Shown here piece by piece: positions 61,379-64,000 of a stretch of 64,000 bases of DNA (its first letter is position 1; each line of letters opens with the position of its first letter). The stretch covers positions 35,378-99,377 of the forward strand of contig CAZSDU010000007.1 of NCBI GenBank assembly GCA_964605775.1. The letters run 5' to 3'. This DNA comes from CAZSDU01 sp964605775 (GTDB lineage Bacteria > Bacteroidota > Bacteroidia > Bacteroidales > FEN-979). Position numbers and translations under genes: made by a program. The notes under the pieces were generated by a model, which was given only the letters and a program-made list of their open reading frames with translations, had not been told where the DNA came from and did not search any database.

Positions 61379-61936
61379 TTAAATAAACCTTCTGACATTT
61401 GACTTATACCGGGCATATTGCTCGGGGAATTTTGAATATAGAAACGTTTCTTCACCTAGAATGATACGGAAATGGATATACATTCCATACAGGGTAAAAG
61501 AAATATTGATCAAATCGGGAAAATAAAGACAGGAAGCCATACTGATCAGAAATGAACCAAAATATAAAGGATTTCGGCTGTATCGGAAAATTCCTCCGGT
61601 CTTTAGATTGAATTGGTCACGGGCCAATCCGGCTTTCAATGATTCATTCAGTTGCAATATTCCGGCTAGCAAAATACTTGCGCCGATAAAAAACAAAATA
61701 ACAGCAAACCAGCTCAACATTGCAGGAACCTGGATGTAACCTGATTCCGGAGAAATCGCTTTGAAGATAAACAGCGCCCAGGGGGTAAACAATGCTATTT
61801 TTCCGGTAATGAAATAAAATTTTTCAATGGGGAGTGAGCCAATCAGATCATATCCTTTTTTTCGTTGGATCATCAGGAACAAAAAAAATATAATTCCAAC
61901 AATCGTAAATCCAGCCAATATAAAGTAACGATGCAT
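61379..61936 (-). CDS. Isoprenylcysteine carboxyl methyltransferase-like membrane protein
   Basis: 185-aa integral membrane protein of the ICMT/phospholipid-methyltransferase superfamily. About four TM helices; the C-terminal SAM-binding signature is GGIFRYSRNPLYFGSFL ... ILGEETFLYSKFPEQYARYKSNVRRFI (the RHP-like motif plus EE). Bacterial members methylate small lipophilic or unknown substrates. Upstream partner of the hybrid kinase in the ICMT-kinase-dgkA run. Confidence 0.85.
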   Translation of the reverse strand: MHRYFILAGFTIVGIIFFLFLMIQRKKGYDLIGSLPIEKFYFITGKIALFTPWALFIFKAISPESGYIQVPAMLSWFAVILFFIGASILLAGILQLNESLKAGLARDQFNLKTGGIFRYSRNPLYFGSFLISMASCLYFPDLINISFTLYGMYIHFRIILGEETFLYSKFPEQYARYKSNVRRFI

Positions 61937-61985
61937 TAACGTATTTTTTGCTAAGTTAAAGAATAATTATAAAATTAATGATACC

Positions 61986-61993
61986 TATCTTTG
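61986..61993 (+). promoter_or_regulatory. -7 element for uup
   Basis: TATCTTTG matches TAnnTTTG and lies 18 nt upstream of ATG 62012. The nearest upstream TTTG is too distant (35 nt), so the -33 box is absent or degenerate. Confidence 0.5.
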
Positions 61994-62011
61994 TTTCCGG
62001 ATAAAATCAAC

Positions 62012-63877
62012 ATGGGAACTCTTTTACAGGTCGAAGAATTAAGCAGGAGCTTTGGGGAAAAACTGCTTTTTGAGAAAATCTCTTTCAATGTCAACCAGGG
62101 AGAAAAACTTGCCCTTATTGCAAAAAATGGCACAGGGAAGACCAGTTTACTGAACATCATTGCCGGGCTTGAACCTGCAGATTCGGGAAAAGCGCTTTTG
62201 TATCCCGGACTGTCATTCGAGTACCTTAGGCAGGAACCATTTCTCGATACCTCAAAATCGGTTTTTGAGGAAGTGTATTCACATGCCAACCACATTCAGC
62301 AGATCATTCTGAATTATGAATATACGATTACAACAGAGGATCAGAAAGCGGTTGATCAAGCGATCACACGGATGGATTCCATCAATGCCTGGGAATATGA
62401 AACAAGGGTCAGACAGATTCTTACCCGGCTAAAACTCCCTGATCTCGATCAGGCGATCAGCGCGTTATCGGGCGGACAAAAAAAGAGGGTTGCCCTGGCC
62501 AAGGTACTGATCACTGAGCCTGACTTTTTAATTCTTGACGAACCCACCAATCATCTTGATGTGGAAATGATTGAATGGCTGGAAGACTATCTTTCGGATC
62601 CTGCAATAACCTTGTTGATGGTAACGCATGACCGGTATTTTCTGGAACGGATAAGCCATGAGATCCTTGAACTTGAAAATGCAGCGGTATACAGGTATAA
62701 GGGCGGTTATAGCTACTTTATTGAAAAGCAGGCTGAACGGATAGAAAACCTGAATAAAGAGACAGAAAGGGCTCAAAATCTTCTCCGGACAGAGCAGGAA
62801 TGGATGAGACGTATGCCCAAAGCCCGTACCACAAAGTCGAAAGCCAGGATTGAAAGCTTCTTTGAATTAAAGGAAAAAGCAGAACATAAAATCAGAGAGG
62901 AACGGTTTTCCCTGAATATTGAGGGCGCCAGGATGGGAAAGAAGATCCTTGAGATCAACGATGTTTCTTTTAACTGGGGCGAACTTCCCATATTAAAAGG
63001 ATTTACCTATACGTTCAAACGATCGGAGAAAATCGGTATTGTAGGGAAAAATGGTTCCGGCAAATCCACTTTCCTGGATATAATAACGGGAAAGATCCGA
63101 CCGCAGAAAGGACATATTCAAACCGGGGAAACCATTCAATATGGCTATTATGAGCAGCACGGACTGATATTCAATGAAGACACAAAGGTTATAGATATTG
63201 TCAAGGAAATTGCGGAAGTGGTCAAAATGGGGAATGGGGATACCATAACGGCAGCGGCATTTCTGAATTATTTCATGTTTCCTTATCCTTCCCACCACCA
63301 GCCGGTATATAAATTAAGCGGAGGTGAAAAGCGGAGGTTGTATCTTGTCACCGTACTGATGAAAAATCCGAATTTCCTGATTCTGGATGAGCCGACCAAT
63401 GATTTGGATATCCTCACGCTAAATGTGCTGGAAGAATATCTTGCTGCTTTCAAGGGCTGTGTTCTCGTGGTTACCCATGACCGGTATTTTTTGGATAAGA
63501 TCGTGGATCACCTTTTTGTTTTTGAAGGGGAAGGGGTGATCAAAGACTTTCCCGGAAATTATTCGCAGTACAAGGATTATTCAGAAAGGAAGAAGAAGGA
63601 GTCGAAAAAAATAATCCGTGAGCATGTCCCCAAAAGGGAAAAAAACAAACAAGCGGTAAGCAATCGATTGTCTTTTCGCGAAAAGCAAGAATTTGAGAAC
63701 CTCTCAGGCGATATCAATGCATTGGAGGAAGAAAAAAAAGAGCTGGAAACTGATTTGCATTCGGGAAGTCTTTCCCCAGGGCAATTGAAAGAAAAATCAG
63801 AACGTTATGCAGCCCTGCTGAACGAGATTGATATGAAAACAGATCGCTGGTTGATGTTAAGTGAAAGAGAAGAATAA
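62012..63877 (+). CDS. uup: ABC-F ATPase, Uup subfamily
   Basis: 621 aa from ATG 62012; the preceding TTG/ATG-like extension is dropped because it overlaps the promoter. Two ABC domains: ABC1 Walker A reads AKNGTGKTS (first Gly replaced by Ala), signature SGGQKKRVALAKVL, Walker B FLILDEPTNHLD; ABC2 Walker A GKNGSGKST, LSGGEKRRLYLVTVL, LDEPTNDLD. The linker EQEWMRRMPKARTTKSKARI and a C-terminal coiled coil (~550-621) mark Uup, a translation-associated and DNA-structure-linked factor, rather than an antibiotic-resistance ABC-F. No TM segments. Confidence 0.9.
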   Translation: MGTLLQVEELSRSFGEKLLFEKISFNVNQGEKLALIAKNGTGKTSLLNIIAGLEPADSGKALLYPGLSFEYLRQEPFLDTSKSVFEEVYSHANHIQQIILNYEYTITTEDQKAVDQAITRMDSINAWEYETRVRQILTRLKLPDLDQAISALSGGQKKRVALAKVLITEPDFLILDEPTNHLDVEMIEWLEDYLSDPAITLLMVTHDRYFLERISHEILELENAAVYRYKGGYSYFIEKQAERIENLNKETERAQNLLRTEQEWMRRMPKARTTKSKARIESFFELKEKAEHKIREERFSLNIEGARMGKKILEINDVSFNWGELPILKGFTYTFKRSEKIGIVGKNGSGKSTFLDIITGKIRPQKGHIQTGETIQYGYYEQHGLIFNEDTKVIDIVKEIAEVVKMGNGDTITAAAFLNYFMFPYPSHHQPVYKLSGGEKRRLYLVTVLMKNPNFLILDEPTNDLDILTLNVLEEYLAAFKGCVLVVTHDRYFLDKIVDHLFVFEGEGVIKDFPGNYSQYKDYSERKKKESKKIIREHVPKREKNKQAVSNRLSFREKQEFENLSGDINALEEEKKELETDLHSGSLSPGQLKEKSERYAALLNEIDMKTDRWLMLSEREE

Positions 63878-63903
63878 AATGAGGGTTTTGATTGATAAAT
63901 TTT

Positions 63904-63911
63904 TAAATTTG
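63904..63911 (+). promoter_or_regulatory. -7 element for tRNA-Gly
   Basis: TAAATTTG fits TAnnTTTG, 9 nt before the tRNA 5' end. A TTTG at 63887-63890 is present but spaced only 13 nt away. Confidence 0.5.
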
Positions 63912-63920
63912 CAAAGAAAT

Positions 63921-63993
63921 GCGGTAGTAGCTCAGATGGTAGAGCATCAGCTTCCCAAGCTGAGGGTCGTGGGTTCGATCCCCATTTACCGCT
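63921..63993 (+). tRNA. tRNA-Gly (anticodon CCC)
   Basis: 73-nt cloverleaf: acceptor GCGGTAG with TTACCGC (one G-U), D stem GCTC/GAGC, anticodon stem TCAGC/GCTGA with loop TTCCCAA giving CCC, variable loop GGGTC, T stem GTGGG/CCCAT with loop TTCGATC, discriminator T. CCA is not encoded. It reads GGG codons. Confidence 0.95.
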
Positions 63994-64000
63994 CAAAATA

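Noticed and set aside
62012..63877. ABC-F antibiotic-resistance protein
   Set aside because: Linker motif and C-terminal coiled coil fit Uup, not the long-linker resistance subfamilies.
63805..63996. Small minus-strand open frame over the tRNA
   Set aside because: Its N-terminus (GSNPRPSAWEADALPSELLPH) is the typical spurious translation of a tRNA antisense strand.
1..64000. Mobile elements, prophage, CRISPR arrays, integron or defence island
   Set aside because: No transposase, integrase, direct-repeat array or foreign-looking gene block was seen; all intergenic gaps except the rpsL leader are under 300 nt.

Overview
This window is a stretch of a Bacteroidetes chromosome, most likely from the Bacteroidales or a related marine or environmental lineage. 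The evidence is the promoter grammar (TAnnTTTG at -7, sometimes with TTTG near -33, instead of sigma70 boxes), the near absence of Shine-Dalgarno sequences, a SecD-SecF fusion, DUF4290, LruC/DUF4842 and PorE-like TPR-PD40-OmpA proteins, and a str-S10-spc-alpha ribosomal supercluster that lacks tuf. I see no phage, insertion sequence, CRISPR array or obvious foreign island. The content is core housekeeping DNA with a handful of lineage-specific envelope genes.

Layout. Positions 1-1004 hold the 3' part of ilvE. Positions 1022-9864 (minus) are a co-directional run: secDF, a PorE-like OmpA lipid-envelope protein, purM, prfA, pyrF. Positions 10013-11010 (minus) hold a DUF1036 secreted protein and a HEAT-like helical protein. 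Positions 11184-13620 (plus) hold a polyamine pair, arginine decarboxylase and a deoxyhypusine-synthase-like enzyme. Positions 13633-17706 (minus) are grpE-dnaJ followed by a NatAB-type ABC exporter. Positions 17783-19731 (minus) are DUF4290-murA, where MurA carries Asp instead of the fosfomycin-target Cys. Positions 19799-26245 hold a Cache-domain lipoprotein, pcrA/uvrD (minus), an LruC gene pair and a membrane-anchored TylF-like methyltransferase.

Positions 26246-44688 are the ribosomal supercluster. It has two promoters and a highly structured 5' leader, then rpsL-rpsG-fusA-rpsJ and the S10, spc and alpha blocks through rplQ, with secY, map, infA and rpoA inside. It ends at a strong intrinsic terminator. 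The very short rpmD and rpmJ genes are present.

Positions 44734-58547 are envelope and metabolism genes: an outer-membrane barrel with a SPOR domain, a TPR protein with mtnP, a lone CcmF-like haem lyase, a MORN-repeat lipoprotein, pcm, a Gfo/Idh/MocA oxidoreductase, a lipoprotein coupled to a polyprenyl-phosphate sugar transferase, sir2 with an S9 peptidase, and dgkA. Positions 58555-63993 hold a PAS/GAF hybrid histidine kinase behind an isoprenylcysteine-methyltransferase-like gene, uup, and tRNA-Gly(CCC).

I did not find a convincing undescribed multi-gene system. The best leads are: the structured leader of the ribosomal cluster, with mutually exclusive pairings; the PorE-like protein ending in a decayed retropepsin-like domain; the arginine decarboxylase/DHS-like pair; the Cache lipoprotein; and the fact that all six convergent gene junctions abut within 17 nt or overlap, with no visible terminator.
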